In this document: piece by piece, positions 8,965-18,393 of the stretch | Layout of the letters: each line of letters opens with the position of its first letter | Numbering within the stretch: position 1 is the stretch's first letter | From: JABAAI01 sp965242745 | GTDB lineage: Bacteria; Spirochaetota; Leptospiria; Leptospirales; Leptonemataceae | Reading direction: 5' to 3' | Assembly (NCBI GenBank): GCA_965242745.1 | Contig: CBDETG010000088.1 | Location: forward strand, 5,665-69,664 | Length of the DNA: 64,000 bases | The notes under the pieces: model-generated | The model's database searches: none | The model's input: only the letters and a program-made list of their open reading frames with translations | Told to the model about the DNA's origin: nothing | Position numbers and translations under genes: made by a program

Positions 8965-9171
8965 ATAAGAAAAGATGCGCTTGCTTCCTGCGCTCTGTTC
9001 AGCTAAGCGCATATGCCAGCAGGATTTTTGCAAAGAACTTTTTTTAGCCAAGATACGGCAATGCAAGGCAAGAGTGGCTAGTATACATAGATCTTATCTT
9101 TTTACTTGCGCGTTCTGCAAAAAACATGGTCGACAGCCCAAAGCTTTACAAAACATTGGCCTATCATTACT

Positions 9172-10404
9172 ATGCAGCTGAATACTCAGGAACTCCAAAT
9201 CCAAAACATAGGAAACACGCGCCTCCTGTACTATCCTAATCAGAGCTATCTCACAAACATACAGATACTCACCCAGGTAGGATCTGCTGCAGAAGAAAAA
9301 AACCAGCAAGGCCTGGCACATATTCTGGAGCACATGTTTTTTAAGGGCTCACAAAAAAGGCCGGGAGGCACAGCTATATCACGCGCTGCCAACCACATTG
9401 GGGCGAAAATGAACGCGTATACAAGCTATGATCATACGGTGTATCATATAAGCGTATTGAATGAAGTATTCTCGGAAGGCTTCGATATTCTGGCAGATAT
9501 GTATATGAACCCTCTTTTCCCTGAAGAAGAATTCGCAAAAGAGCTCAATCCTATTTTGAGTGAGCTCCGGGAGCGGGAGGATGATCCCGAAAGTTATCTT
9601 ATGGAGCGCTCTTTTGCGCGCTATTTTGGAGAGATCTATCATCCTATCATTGGTACAGAAGAAAGCATCCGTTCCTCTACGGTGGAGGCGATGCACAGTT
9701 TTAAGTCAAAGTTTTATGGGGGAGAAAATTGTCTCATCTCTGTTGTGGGAGGCGTAGGGCAAAATCTTGTACTGGAAGAAACAGAAAAATTTTTTAAGAA
9801 GACGTTCCAGGCAGAAGTCCATACTCCAAAAAAAGCGCAGTGTCGTGCAGGCGAGCTGAGTCTCCAAAAAGCAGGCATTAGAGAGGCATATTACAGCCTG
9901 CTCTTCCCCGCTCTCGAAAATACGCATCCTGATCGCTACAAGCAGGATATGATGAGCTATCTTTTGGGCGGCAACGATTCTGCTCTCCTTTTTGAAAGAA
10001 TCCGTGAAGAATTAGGCATGTCTTGTTATGGCATTTACTCATGGATCATGCGTAATGAGCCTTATTCCATCTTGGGCATCAACTGCGGCATTGCAAAGGA
10101 GGAGCTAGAACAGCTGCACGAGGAAGTCATGGCTTGTATTCGCCGTATTTACAAGGAGAAGCTGGAAGAAGATCGCCTGCAAAGAGCCAAAGCTGCCTTG
10201 CGTGCTTCTGTAGCTGCCCGGGCAGAAACAAGCGCCGGCATGAACAGCATGCTTGCCCTGGCTGTGCTTAGAGGGGAAACAGAAAATCCGGTGCAGAGCT
10301 TCCTTTCGCGGATGGAGCGCATAGAGCTGCAGGACATACAAGAAATAGCAGAGCAGACATTGCTCCATGGCCCCATGCTCAAAAGTACCTTATTGCCTCT
10401 TTAG
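9172..10404 (+). CDS. M16 family zinc protease
   Basis: The product is a pitrilysin-type metalloprotease of about 410 aa. The inverted zinc motif HILEH lies in GLAHILEHMFFKGSQ, and the downstream glutamate region reads NPILSELREREDDPE. The second half contains the usual inactive M16 domain (YKQDMMSYLLGGNDSALLF and RIREELGMSCYGIYS). The start is ambiguous: TTG 9106 opens the frame, but ATG 9172 (MQLNTQELQIQN) gives the expected distance to the zinc motif. It overlaps or abuts the following Sua5-type gene, suggesting a shared transcript. No signal peptide is seen, so it is likely cytoplasmic. Family members process peptides; the substrate is unknown. Confidence 0.92.
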   Translation: MQLNTQELQIQNIGNTRLLYYPNQSYLTNIQILTQVGSAAEEKNQQGLAHILEHMFFKGSQKRPGGTAISRAANHIGAKMNAYTSYDHTVYHISVLNEVFSEGFDILADMYMNPLFPEEEFAKELNPILSELREREDDPESYLMERSFARYFGEIYHPIIGTEESIRSSTVEAMHSFKSKFYGGENCLISVVGGVGQNLVLEETEKFFKKTFQAEVHTPKKAQCRAGELSLQKAGIREAYYSLLFPALENTHPDRYKQDMMSYLLGGNDSALLFERIREELGMSCYGIYSWIMRNEPYSILGINCGIAKEELEQLHEEVMACIRRIYKEKLEEDRLQRAKAALRASVAARAETSAGMNSMLALAVLRGETENPVQSFLSRMERIELQDIQEIAEQTLLHGPMLKSTLLPL

Positions 10405-10408
10405 TCTC

Positions 10409-11434
10409 GTGACTTGCTTTCTGAGCCTCCAAGAAGCGCAGGCCGCTTTAAGCGCAGGTGAGTTAGTAGGCTTGCCTACAGAAACTGTATATGGCCTGGC
10501 TGCAAATGCCTTAGACAGCAAGGCGGTTGCAAAAATCTTTCGACTTAAAAAAAGGCCTCTTCATAATCCCATTATCAGCCATTTGCCAGACGCCCAAGCC
10601 GTTTTTCGTTATGGAGAAGCGCAGGCTATGGATCGCAAGCTGGCGCGTTTTTGGCCAGGCCCCCTTAGTCTGCTCCTAAAACACAATGGGAGTATCCCAG
10701 CTATTGTGAGTGCAGGCCTGGAGGATGCGGCATTTCGTGTGCCAAGTCATCCTCTTATGCGCAAACTCCTGCGCAAATGCCCCTTCCCCGTAGCTGCGCC
10801 CTCGGCGAATATTTCAGGAGGCAGAAGCCCAACCAGGGCTGAGATGATCCAAAGGGACTTTGGCTCTGCTATAGCGGGAGTAGTAGATGGGGGGCCGTGT
10901 ATCCTTGGTATAGAATCAAGCGTCTTGCGCAGCAGAAGCGGGCATGTAGAGATACTTCGTCCCGGAGCAATCAGCTGTGAGGTCTTGCAAAAACACGGCT
11001 TTCGGGTAAAAAAATTATATGAATTTTCCAAGTCAGAAGAAAAGAAAGGGAAGAAACTCCTTGCCCCCGGAAATCTCACTAGGCATTATGCGCCCGCAGT
11101 CCCTTTACTCCTGCTTATGAATGAGAAACTGCCAAGGGGATGGGAGGGGAGCCCGAAGCTCAAGGAAGCTTTGGCGCGTTTTGGTACAAGCATCCAGCAG
11201 AGCGCCTATCTTGCCTTTGGCAAAGAAAGCCCAGCTGCCTTTGGGCATTGCTTTTCCTTATCAGAAGATGCAAAGCTAGCTCAGGCAGCCCAGCGTCTTT
11301 TTTATCTTTTCGAGAAAAGCAGGCGGGCGCAGGCGCAAGCTATTGTCAGCCATCTTCTCCCTGCCTGCGGCATTGGTCATGCCTTAAACGACCGTCTCAC
11401 CAGAGCGGCAAGTATATGGCTTGAGTTACGATAG
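10409..11434 (+). CDS. L-threonylcarbamoyladenylate synthase (Sua5 type)
   Basis: This enzyme makes threonylcarbamoyl-AMP for the t6A modification of tRNA. The YrdC domain is clear: VGLPTETVYGLAANALD, IFRLKKRPLHNPIISHL, RFWPGPLSLLLK, AFRVPSHPLMRKLL and PVAAPSANISGGRSPT. A linker (SPGA-like LAPGNLTRHYAPAVPL) and a C-terminal Sua5 domain follow, so it is the long Sua5 rather than the short TsaC form. I prefer GTG 10409, four bases after the protease stop, giving a lead typical of the family; ATG 10367 would overlap the protease by 38 bp. Likely co-transcribed with the M16 gene. No partner TsaB/D/E gene is in the window. Confidence 0.93.
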   Translation: MTCFLSLQEAQAALSAGELVGLPTETVYGLAANALDSKAVAKIFRLKKRPLHNPIISHLPDAQAVFRYGEAQAMDRKLARFWPGPLSLLLKHNGSIPAIVSAGLEDAAFRVPSHPLMRKLLRKCPFPVAAPSANISGGRSPTRAEMIQRDFGSAIAGVVDGGPCILGIESSVLRSRSGHVEILRPGAISCEVLQKHGFRVKKLYEFSKSEEKKGKKLLAPGNLTRHYAPAVPLLLLMNEKLPRGWEGSPKLKEALARFGTSIQQSAYLAFGKESPAAFGHCFSLSEDAKLAQAAQRLFYLFEKSRRAQAQAIVSHLLPACGIGHALNDRLTRAASIWLELR

Positions 11435-11457
11435 GCTTCTTTTATCATTATGAGATT

Positions 11458-12480
11458 ATGGCATCGCATCCTAAATACCTGCAAGAGATGATCCAAAGCT
11501 TTACTCCGAACTGGGCACGCTCGATAGCATACAGCCTTGCATGGGAAGCCGATTTAAAAAGCAGTCTTGAGCTTGGATACATTGAGCTTGTGCCTTGGGA
11601 CAGCTTGATCAAAAATTCTGCGAACAAACAACAGAGCTGTGATGCCTTATATCTTTCCTCCTCAGAGCTGCCTCAAAAGGCAGCTGATTTTATCTACCTT
11701 TTTCAGAGGCTCAATAAGGGAGCTGTCCTTGTTATGGAGCTGGGGGCAAAGCAATGGAAGCGCATGGAGCTTATACGCATTAGTGAGAGCATGGGCGCCT
11801 CCTTACTCTTCTTTGCCCCGGTGCGCACAGAAAGCAAGAATGCAAAAGGCAGAAAAAAAATTGCGGTAATACAAAAAGGGACTATGGAAAAAATACAAAA
11901 AAGGCTCACGATACTCATTCCTGTTTTGTCAGCAGCCAAGTCTCATCCGCGCGTGCTGCAGTGGCTCCAGTACCTACATGAGGCGGAGCTTACGCCCTAT
12001 GTGGAGCTTTTGCTTGTTTTTGACGGCGTACATGATCTTCTCCCCGCATGGCCTGAGTATGAGTACTTAGAAAAGGAAAACGGTTTTCAGATGCTGCGGC
12101 ATTACCGGAGCTTTGGCAAGGCGGCTTGTTTGCGTACAGGGCTTATGTTTTTCCGGGGGCAATACCTGCTTTGGGATCATGCTGCTTTTGTTTGCAGTGA
12201 GGCGCTGAGTCTTCTGGACTGTATCTTTGCTTCCTCTTCTAATGATACCGCATTTGCAATACATGCTAAACTTCTGCATAGTCATAAGCAAAGCGGCAAG
12301 CTCCTTGCTTTCCCCATGGCATCATCTGTTATATGCCTAAACCGCATGGCTGCCTGCGCTTTGTATGAAAGACCTTATGAATGCCAAAAGCTTATGTCTA
12401 CATTCACATACAAGAATCTCAGAAGCCTCCTTAAGAAGGCGCGTATTAAGACAGCTTACGCTTATATTTCTTCAGCATAG
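11458..12480 (+). CDS. GT2-like protein, probably divergent glycosyltransferase
   Basis: The 340-aa protein has an unrecognised N-terminal ~140 residues, then a GT-A-like region starting at RLTILIPVLSAAKSHPRV. This is followed by ELLLVFDGVHDLL, which aligns with the nucleotide-binding strand of family 2 glycosyltransferases, and by KAACLRTGLMFFRGQYLLWD, which aligns with the G(K)xxALxxG(ll)xAxG...D segment of dolichyl-phosphate mannosyltransferases. The metal-binding DXD is replaced by WDHAAF, so activity may be altered or lost. No membrane anchor is visible. It follows the Sua5 gene by 23 bp. It could instead be a non-catalytic homologue. The fold assignment is an inference from these short motifs. 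Confidence 0.55.
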   Translation: MASHPKYLQEMIQSFTPNWARSIAYSLAWEADLKSSLELGYIELVPWDSLIKNSANKQQSCDALYLSSSELPQKAADFIYLFQRLNKGAVLVMELGAKQWKRMELIRISESMGASLLFFAPVRTESKNAKGRKKIAVIQKGTMEKIQKRLTILIPVLSAAKSHPRVLQWLQYLHEAELTPYVELLLVFDGVHDLLPAWPEYEYLEKENGFQMLRHYRSFGKAACLRTGLMFFRGQYLLWDHAAFVCSEALSLLDCIFASSSNDTAFAIHAKLLHSHKQSGKLLAFPMASSVICLNRMAACALYERPYECQKLMSTFTYKNLRSLLKKARIKTAYAYISSA

Positions 12481-12829
12481 ACGGGCAAGCAGGACGCTGT
12501 GCGCGTGTGTTATTTATATCGACGATATTGCTCGTGACAATGCAAGTAATGTATCAAATTATTAAGCCATTGTGTCGCAAAGGAGCATAGGATCTATTGT
12601 GTTTACGGAAGTATGTTTGGAGTGCGCAAAAAGCTGGGAAGCAGATCCTTGGCTGACTGTGTTATTTATTCTGATAAGCGCTGCAAAAAGATGATAGACA
12701 TTGCAGGGAGCTTTCTTAAATGTGCGCAGGTGATGAGAATCCATGTAGAGAATTTTGAAGAGCTTGCGCCTCAGGTGGAGCATAGGAAGTTGCGCATAGA
12801 GGCTGACCTATGGGCGTTTTTTAGAAGAC
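12481..12829. other. intergenic region with one doubtful small ORF
   Basis: No firm feature is present. A 76-codon frame at 12613-12843 (MFGVRKKLGSRSLADCV...) overlaps the next gene by 14 bp. It matches nothing I recognise, and no Shine-Dalgarno sequence supports it. I list it here rather than as a gene. Confidence 0.4.
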
Positions 12830-13900
12830 ATGAGCGAGGGTGATGTATTTTATCATCCGCGTGGCTTTACTATAGACAGGAGTTTTGCTCAAGAGTTTGC
12901 GGGTATTTTTCATGATGCTTGTCCTCTTTTTCTTTCTGCTCCTTATGCGCGCTCTTGTGGTTTTGAGGACTTACTGGTTCCGCCTCTGCAGGTTTTTAAT
13001 ATTGTTTTATCGCTGGGGGTGCAAAATAATTCAGAGAAGGCCATTGCAAACTTGGGCTATTACAATGTTGTTTTTTTAAGGCCCGTTTATCCAGGTGATA
13101 CTTTAAGGGCCTGCACGCGTGTGCTTTCTAAGAGGGAGCGCGGGGAAGCCAAGCCGGGCATAGTGCATGTGCAGACTCTAGGGATCAATCAGAAGGGAGT
13201 ATGCGTGATTCAATATGAACGTAAAATTATGCTGCCTTCGCGTCCTGCTGACTATGCTTTGCAGTCTTTCTTGTCTCCTAGTGAGCAGCTTTTTCCTGAT
13301 ACTAGCGGGGCTTCTATAGAAATTCCTGATTTGCATTGGGATGCAAAGTTTGCAAGCTACACTGGGCGCCGCAGCTACTTTGAAAATTTTCAGCCGGGCA
13401 TGGTCCTGCTTCATAAGAATATGCGGACGATCAGTGATGAGCACATAGGTTGGACTTACCGCATGGGTAATACTCATCCTTTGCATTATGATCGTATATA
13501 TTCTGCCTCTCTTTCTGGCAAAATGAGCGGGGAGCCCATAGTATATGGCGGGCTAGTTTTTGCGTGGCTTGCAGGTCTTGCCAGCCGGGATACTACGGAA
13601 AATATGCTTTGGGATTTAGGCTACTCAGAAGGCTATCACACGCAGCCAGCAGTTTCTGGCGATACGATAGGCGCTTTGTCTCGTGTTTTGAAGACTTGGG
13701 ATGGGCCGATGGAGCGAGTTGGAATTGTCCAGTTGCAGCTTATAGGATTGAAAAATATCACGCCGCGGGCAGCTTTGGATCGCTATGGTAAGGACTTGTT
13801 TATGAAAGAGAATGACAAAAAGAAGTCCGCTGATAAGGAAAAGATAGCTGAGAAAATCTTTGAAATCGAGCGCAAGGTTTTGCTAAAAAAGCATAGCTAG
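12830..13900 (+). CDS. MaoC family acyl-CoA hydratase, double hot-dog (mesaconyl-CoA hydratase-like)
   Basis: The 356-aa product carries two hot-dog domains in tandem. The N-terminal one has CGFEDLLVPPLQVFNIVLSL; the C-terminal one has GRRSYFENFQPGMVLLH, the hydratase segment RMGNTHPLHYDRIYS and PIVYGGLVFAWLAGLASRD. Overall layout and length resemble mesaconyl-CoA (2-methylfumaryl-CoA) hydratases of the ethylmalonyl-CoA and related pathways, which are double MaoC proteins of about 340 aa. The exact substrate is an inference; no other ethylmalonyl-CoA pathway gene lies in the window. A lysine-rich C-terminal extension of ~30 residues is unusual. The ATG start follows GAAGAC, a weak ribosome site. 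Confidence 0.75.
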   Translation: MSEGDVFYHPRGFTIDRSFAQEFAGIFHDACPLFLSAPYARSCGFEDLLVPPLQVFNIVLSLGVQNNSEKAIANLGYYNVVFLRPVYPGDTLRACTRVLSKRERGEAKPGIVHVQTLGINQKGVCVIQYERKIMLPSRPADYALQSFLSPSEQLFPDTSGASIEIPDLHWDAKFASYTGRRSYFENFQPGMVLLHKNMRTISDEHIGWTYRMGNTHPLHYDRIYSASLSGKMSGEPIVYGGLVFAWLAGLASRDTTENMLWDLGYSEGYHTQPAVSGDTIGALSRVLKTWDGPMERVGIVQLQLIGLKNITPRAALDRYGKDLFMKENDKKKSADKEKIAEKIFEIERKVLLKKHS

Positions 13901-13948
13901 CCTTGTTGCACAAGCTTCCATTTTGCAGTACAAAAAATAAAAATTTTC

Positions 13949-13978
13949 TTGACATCATGTTCCAGCATGCAATATTAT
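13949..13978 (+). promoter_or_regulatory. sigma-70 promoter upstream of locus 1
   Basis: A perfect -35 hexamer TTGACA (13949-13954) and a near-consensus -10 TATTAT (13973-13978) are separated by 18 bp. Immediately downstream lies a small hairpin (ACACA-GCTTT-TGTGT), a sequence conserved upstream of locus 3. It points toward the lipoprotein gene at 14419, but a MITE now sits between them. Confidence 0.7.
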
Positions 13979-14107
13979 GACACAGCTTTTGTGTGATTGC
14001 TTGGCGCTGGAAAGCGATTGCGCTAAAAGCGCTTGCATGATGCAAGAGCAAAAGCCGCAAGCGAGCATGCTAAAAACGCTTGCAAATTTGAAAATGCCAA
14101 TAGCTTA

Positions 14108-14267
14108 GAGCCGGTCTCAAAACTAGGCTCTTGCGACACAGGAGGTGTCGCCATTTGGCTGACGACGACCAGAATGGTCGGAGGAAGCCAAAATGTAAGC
14201 AATTTTAGGGTTTCCCTAAAATTGCGTCTGTCTCGAAAATACATGGATGTATTTTCGAGACCAGTTC
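14108..14267 (+). mobile_element. MITE copy 1 (160 bp, non-coding, inverted-repeat ends)
   Basis: The element has imperfect 11-bp terminal inverted repeats (GAGCCGGTCTC left; GAACTGGTCTC when the right end is reverse-complemented) and is flanked by TTA on both sides (14105-14107 and 14268-14270). Its interior folds into several hairpins, among them GCGACAC/GTGTCGC, CAATTTTAGGG/CCCTAAAATTG and a 13-bp stem GTCTCGAAAATAC/GTATTTTCGAGAC. It has no ORF. A second copy is at 33639-33796. The same leader region upstream of locus 3 lacks the element, which gives a natural empty site. GAGCC ends and TNA targets recall IS5-family elements, so an IS5-like transposase elsewhere may move it. Confidence 0.85.
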
Positions 14268-14297
14268 TTAAATGCTGGCGGCGAAGGAGTCTAAAAA

Positions 14298-14417
14298 ATG
14301 AAGAAATTCAGTAACACCTGCACAGCAGGTACCAAAAACCATGGTGGGATGGTGGGGATACAAGGAACAAGAGACATTACCCCCCCCCCACCCCCCATCG
14401 CAAAGGAGGGGAGCTAA
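14298..14417 (+). CDS. leader ORF with C10 tract ahead of locus 1
   Basis: A 39-codon ORF starts at ATG 14298 with AAGGAG eight bases upstream. It ends at TAA 14415-14417, one base before the lipoprotein ATG at 14419. It encodes MKKFSNTCTAGTKNHGGMVG and continues through a proline stretch made by C10 (14380-14389), A, C6. The same leader is conserved upstream of locus 3, where it is in frame with the lipoprotein and has no stop. Loss of one C (C9) here would join the leader to the lipoprotein frame. It may act as a coupling leader or as an alternative N-terminus. Conservation between loci 1 and 3 supports reality. Confidence 0.55.
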   Translation: MKKFSNTCTAGTKNHGGMVGIQGTRDITPPPPPIAKEGS

Positions 14418-14418
14418 A

Positions 14419-17400
14419 ATGCAGACACTTAACAAATTTGCAGTACTGAGCCTGTTCAGCCTTAGCCTTGCCTTTCTTGGCAACTGCGGCGGCTGCGGGA
14501 GCAGCGGGAACGGTGGAGGAGACAGCAGCTCTGCTGGGCCCACTTGCACCGAAAACCAGATTCTAAAAGACGGCAGCTGCGAGGCCTGCACGGCGCCGCA
14601 ATATCCCAATGCCGACAGAACAGCCTGCGTGACGAACTGCCCAGACGGCCAGATCAAACTCGAAGACAATCCCGCCTGCGAGACTCAAGTTATATGCACG
14701 GGCAGGCAGATCTACAACCCCACGGATAACAGCTGCTTTGAGCTAAGCTGTGACGAAGGCGAAATTCCAGACACGACCGCAAACCCGCCTGTCTTGCATT
14801 GCCGAGACTGCCTGCCGTGACGGCCACAGGCAAGCTACATCAGCACAGACGGGCGCTCCTGCATTAATGAAAGCGGCTGCCTTGCCATCAGCAATCAGCT
14901 CATAAACGAAAGAGGCGACTGCGAGGCCTGCAGCGGAGATGCGCCCGTGCGCAATGTGGAGAAAAACGCCTGCATCAGCGAGGCGACATGCCAGGGCACA
15001 AGCAGCGGCCCCAACAGCCTGCTGGGCTCTGACTGCATCACCGACGAAGCCTGCCAGGAGATGGCGGGCCATGTCGCCACAAGCGACGGCGAATGCTTGG
15101 CTTGCAACGGCGATACAAACGTGCGCAATGTGGACAAGAACGCCTGCATCACGGCGATGGCCTGCCATGCAGGCAACAGCAGCGGCCCCAACAGCCTGCT
15201 GGGCTCTGACTGCATCACCGACGAGGCCTGCGGGGCAATGCAGGACCACTTCGCCCAGCACGACGGCATCTGCATGGAATGCACGGGCCAGACGCCCACG
15301 CCAAACATGGCCACAGGTCATGTGCGATGGGGACAGCGACAATGACGGCCACCTCAACGGAAGCGACAACTGCCCCAATGCAGCCAATGCCGATCAGACG
15401 AACACAGATGACGACAGCCAGGGGCAACGCCTGCGATACAGACGACGATAATGACAGCGTCCCCGATAGCAGCGACGCCTTCCCGTTCGACAAATGCGCC
15501 GGTGCGGACAGCGACAGTGACAGCCTTCCCGATGCCCTGGTGGCTGACTGCGACACGGAGCTAATCGCTGACAACTGCCCCAATGCAGCCAATGCCGAGC
15601 AGACTGACACGGACAGCGACAGCCAGGGCGACGCCTGCGATACAGACGACGATAATGACAGCGTCCCCGATAGCAGCGACGCCTTCCCGCTTGACAAATG
15701 CGCCAGCGCGGACAGCGACAGTGACGGCCTGCCCGATGCCCTGGTGAGCAGCTGCGACACGGAGCTCATCGCTGACAACTGCCCTATGGCATGGCGGGCG
15801 CCCCCACAGGCGTAGATAACGCTGCCACTGCCGACCCGGACAGAGACGGCTGTAAAAACAGCGAGGACATGGACGATGATAATGACGGCGAAGCCGACAC
15901 CACAGACGTAGACGACGATAACGACGGCCTGATAGAGATCGCCACAGCCCAGCAGCTCCACAACATGCGCTACGATCTTGCTGGCAGAAGCTACGACGAC
16001 GAAGACGACGACAATGGGGCTAACGCAGGCGACATCACGGGCGCGCCGACAGCAATGACCGAAAACTGCAAGACGGCCACCAGCCGCAGCGTCTACCTCT
16101 GCGGCTACGAGCTTGTTGCCGACATCGACCTCAGCGGAAACGACCAAAACGGCGCTACAGCCGGAAACTTCGATCCCATTCGGGGCAGTTTTACAGCTAC
16201 TCTCGAAGGCAATGCCCACGCCATAAGAAACCTGAGCATCACCGTTACAACGGTGATAACGGACGTCGCCTCAACAGAGGCAGATGCCGCCTTCTTAATC
16301 AGCTGCGAAGGCAGGATCAGCAACCTGCTGATGGAAGACGCCATAATCCAGGGGCGCCGCGACGCAGCCGTCCTTTGCGCTAGCATGGATGGGGCGAGCG
16401 TCCATAATGTGGGGATCATCAGAAACAGTGTAAGACAGCAAGATGGCGCTAATCTTATAGGGATCACGAGCATAGTCGGCGGTCTGGCGGGGAATGTGGA
16501 GGATAGCACTATCAGTAATAGCTATGCCACAGGAGACAGCTCTTCCTACCACTTATATTCGCATGCGGAGGCTCATATCGGTGGTCTAGTGGGTGAGCTT
16601 CATAATAAAAGCACTATCAGTAACAGTTATGCTAGCGGGAATGTCTCTGCCTTCAACAGTCAATCTACAAACACCCTTGTCCAGTCCGGCGGCCTGGTGG
16701 GGTACCTGCAGGATAGTACTGTCAGCAACAGCTATGCTGTGGGTGACAGCTCTGCCAACGCCGCTAACAGCCGCAGCGGCGGTTTGGTGGGCCATACGCA
16801 AAACCGCAGCGTCATCAGCAACAGCTATGCTACCGGCAACGGCAATGGCGGCAACAGCGGTGGTCTGATAGGTAGGGCAGCAACTTGCACTGTTAACAAC
16901 AGCTATGCTGTCGGAAATACCGCTGCCCCAGGCGCTGGCGCCGGCGGTCTGTTAGGATGGCAATCGGGAAGCAACACTTACAGCAATAACTACTGGAATT
17001 CGGATGCGGCGCAGATTGCAAGCGGCTCTGCGCGGGCAGATGCGGCAAAGCGCGGCGTGGGCAGCAGCTCCAGCGCCGTCACGGGCGTCACTTCCCAAAC
17101 GCTGGCCCAAATCCAGGCCCTCGATGCTACCACGCTGGGCTGGGATGCCACAAATCACTGGAGCGGCATCGGCACGGCGGGCAATTTCCCCTACCTGCGC
17201 TACGCCGACAATCCAAACACGGCCGACGATTCCATGACTACGGAGGTGAATGAAAACGTAGACGAGTGCGAGTTTCTGCCCGGCTTTGGCAATACGGATA
17301 CGGACAAGGTGCGCTGCGGTGACCTTCTGCCGCACCAAGACCTCTACCGCGCCAGCGGCAATGTGGTCTTTGGCGAGGCGAGCATCGGCGTGCTCAGCAC

Positions 17401-17681
17401 GTCGCAGCCCACCTTTTACTACAGCCTCAGCGGCGGCACGCTCACCGTCACTTACAATCTTGGCCTCCGGTGTCAGCATCAGCGCAAGCGGCGTAGAAAA
17501 CGAGGGCGGCACCGCCGCCAGCGCCGTGACTTGGGATGACGATTCCAGCAACGATAACACGACGGGAGAGGTCTCAGGCATAGACTCAGGCGAGACTTTC
17601 TGGCTCAGCCTGACTTTCCAGACAGGCAGCGGCGCAAGCGCAAAGCAGCACAAGGTGCGCTGGAAGTTTGTCAGGCCCTAG
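14419..17681 (+). pseudogene. locus 1: frameshifted Cys-rich/TSP3/GLUG lipoprotein
   Basis: The 5' part starts MQTLNKFAVLSLFSLSLAF and then LGNC, a lipoprotein-type signal with a relaxed lipobox, followed by a Gly/Ser linker. Next come cysteine-rich units (e.g. NVRNVDKNACI and GPNSLLGSDCITDEAC), acidic thrombospondin type-3-like calcium-binding repeats (DNCPNAANAEQTDTDSDSQ), a DVDDDNDGLIEIATAQQL segment, and GLUG repeats (GGLVG...SNSYA.G). Compared with locus 3 the frame is broken at least six times: near 14800, 14850, 15320, 15420, 15787 (a 5-bp ATGGC duplication) and 17465. The last fragment ends VRWKFVRP at 17681. The sequence is more GC-rich than the neighbours. Neighbouring housekeeping genes are intact, so general sequencing error is unlikely. 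Family role: GLUG/TSP3 proteins are often surface-exposed; adhesion is only inferred. Confidence 0.85.
15440..15790 (+). repeat. two near-identical TSP3-type repeat blocks in locus 1
   Basis: Two consecutive blocks of just under 200 bp each encode almost the same residues: ACDTDDDNDSVPDSSDAFP, then DKCA.ADSDSD.LPDALV, then CDTELIADNCP. The aspartates match calcium-ligand spacing in thrombospondin type-3 repeats. Near identity at DNA level points to recent duplication. Confidence 0.8.
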
Positions 17682-18393
17682 TGATGGCGTGGGGCTCTGC
17701 TGACTGAGGCGGGTTTGTAATAATGTAGCGTTGGTTTTGCTGACTGGGGCCTTGTTGTAATAAGCGGAGTCTGGGCGCCACATTATGTCGCGTTAGGTGC
17801 CCCCCTTGACAATCCCCGCCACCCGCCGCGGTGTGCTCGTGACGCAATGCCTATGATTTGCCCGATGCCTGGCCGCGGGCGCAGGAGTAGGTGGCGCTTG
17901 TGGTAGCAAAGCGTGCAATGCACGCTTTGCTACGATTTAAGGCGCGCTTTTTGTGGTATGGAACGTTTATGGACGCAAAGCGCATCTGCGCTTTGCTTAG
18001 GATTTAAGGCGCACTTTTTGTAGTAAGGGGCGCTTGAGTACTGGGGCAGGGGTTGTGATGACGGGGGCGCCCGTTGAGGTAAGCGGCGATGCAGTGATGA
18101 CGTGCGGGCGTCCGGTGAGATAAGCAGCGATTGGAATAAGCAGCCTTGGTTATGCTGACAGCGGCGGGCTGGTAATATGCGGAGTCTGGGCGCAGGATTA
18201 TGTCGCATTAGTGCTGGGCCTCGTGTGCTGTACATACCAGAACAATCCAGTGCAAGGCATAGGCATTGCGTCCCGAGCACACGAGGTGCGAGAGTCTGGC
18301 GCTAAGACATGGATGTCGCCGCGCCAGACCAATGCCTATGCCTTGCCGTTATGAGAAGCAGACCTTAGTGTTTGAGTACTCTATAAAACGTTG
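17682..18393. repeat. palindrome-rich tail of locus 1, shared with locus 2
   Basis: No gene is visible. The stretch at about 17690-17790 and 18080-18190 reappears, reverse-complemented, at 42740-42895 downstream of locus 2, for example GATAAGCAGCGATTGGAATA versus a near-identical form. Two direct copies of a palindromic unit occur: 17905-17931 has a 13-bp stem (AGCAAAGCGTGCA and its complement), and 17975-17996 has a 10-bp stem. Each is followed by TTTAAGGCGC.CTTTTTGT. Between 18219 and 18346 nested inverted repeats occur: an 11-bp pair CCTCGTGTGCT/AGCACACGAGG, a 17-bp pair at 18252-18268 and 18330-18346, and TCTGGCGC/GCGCCAGA. GTACATACCAGAACAATCC also recurs near 55020. Confidence 0.75.

Noticed and set aside
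12613..12843. 76-codon ORF before the double MaoC gene
   Set aside because: No ribosome site, overlap with the next gene and no recognisable features; kept only as a note in the intergenic entry.
15215..16219. Minus-strand frame of 334 codons opposite locus 1
   Set aside because: Same antisense artefact; the plus-strand reading gives the recognisable TSP3/GLUG protein.
14419..17681. Frameshifts in locus 1 as general sequencing error
   Set aside because: Housekeeping genes around it are open without frameshifts, with the one exception of the etfB start; one lesion is a 5-bp duplication rather than a homopolymer error. Local error in repeats cannot be excluded completely.
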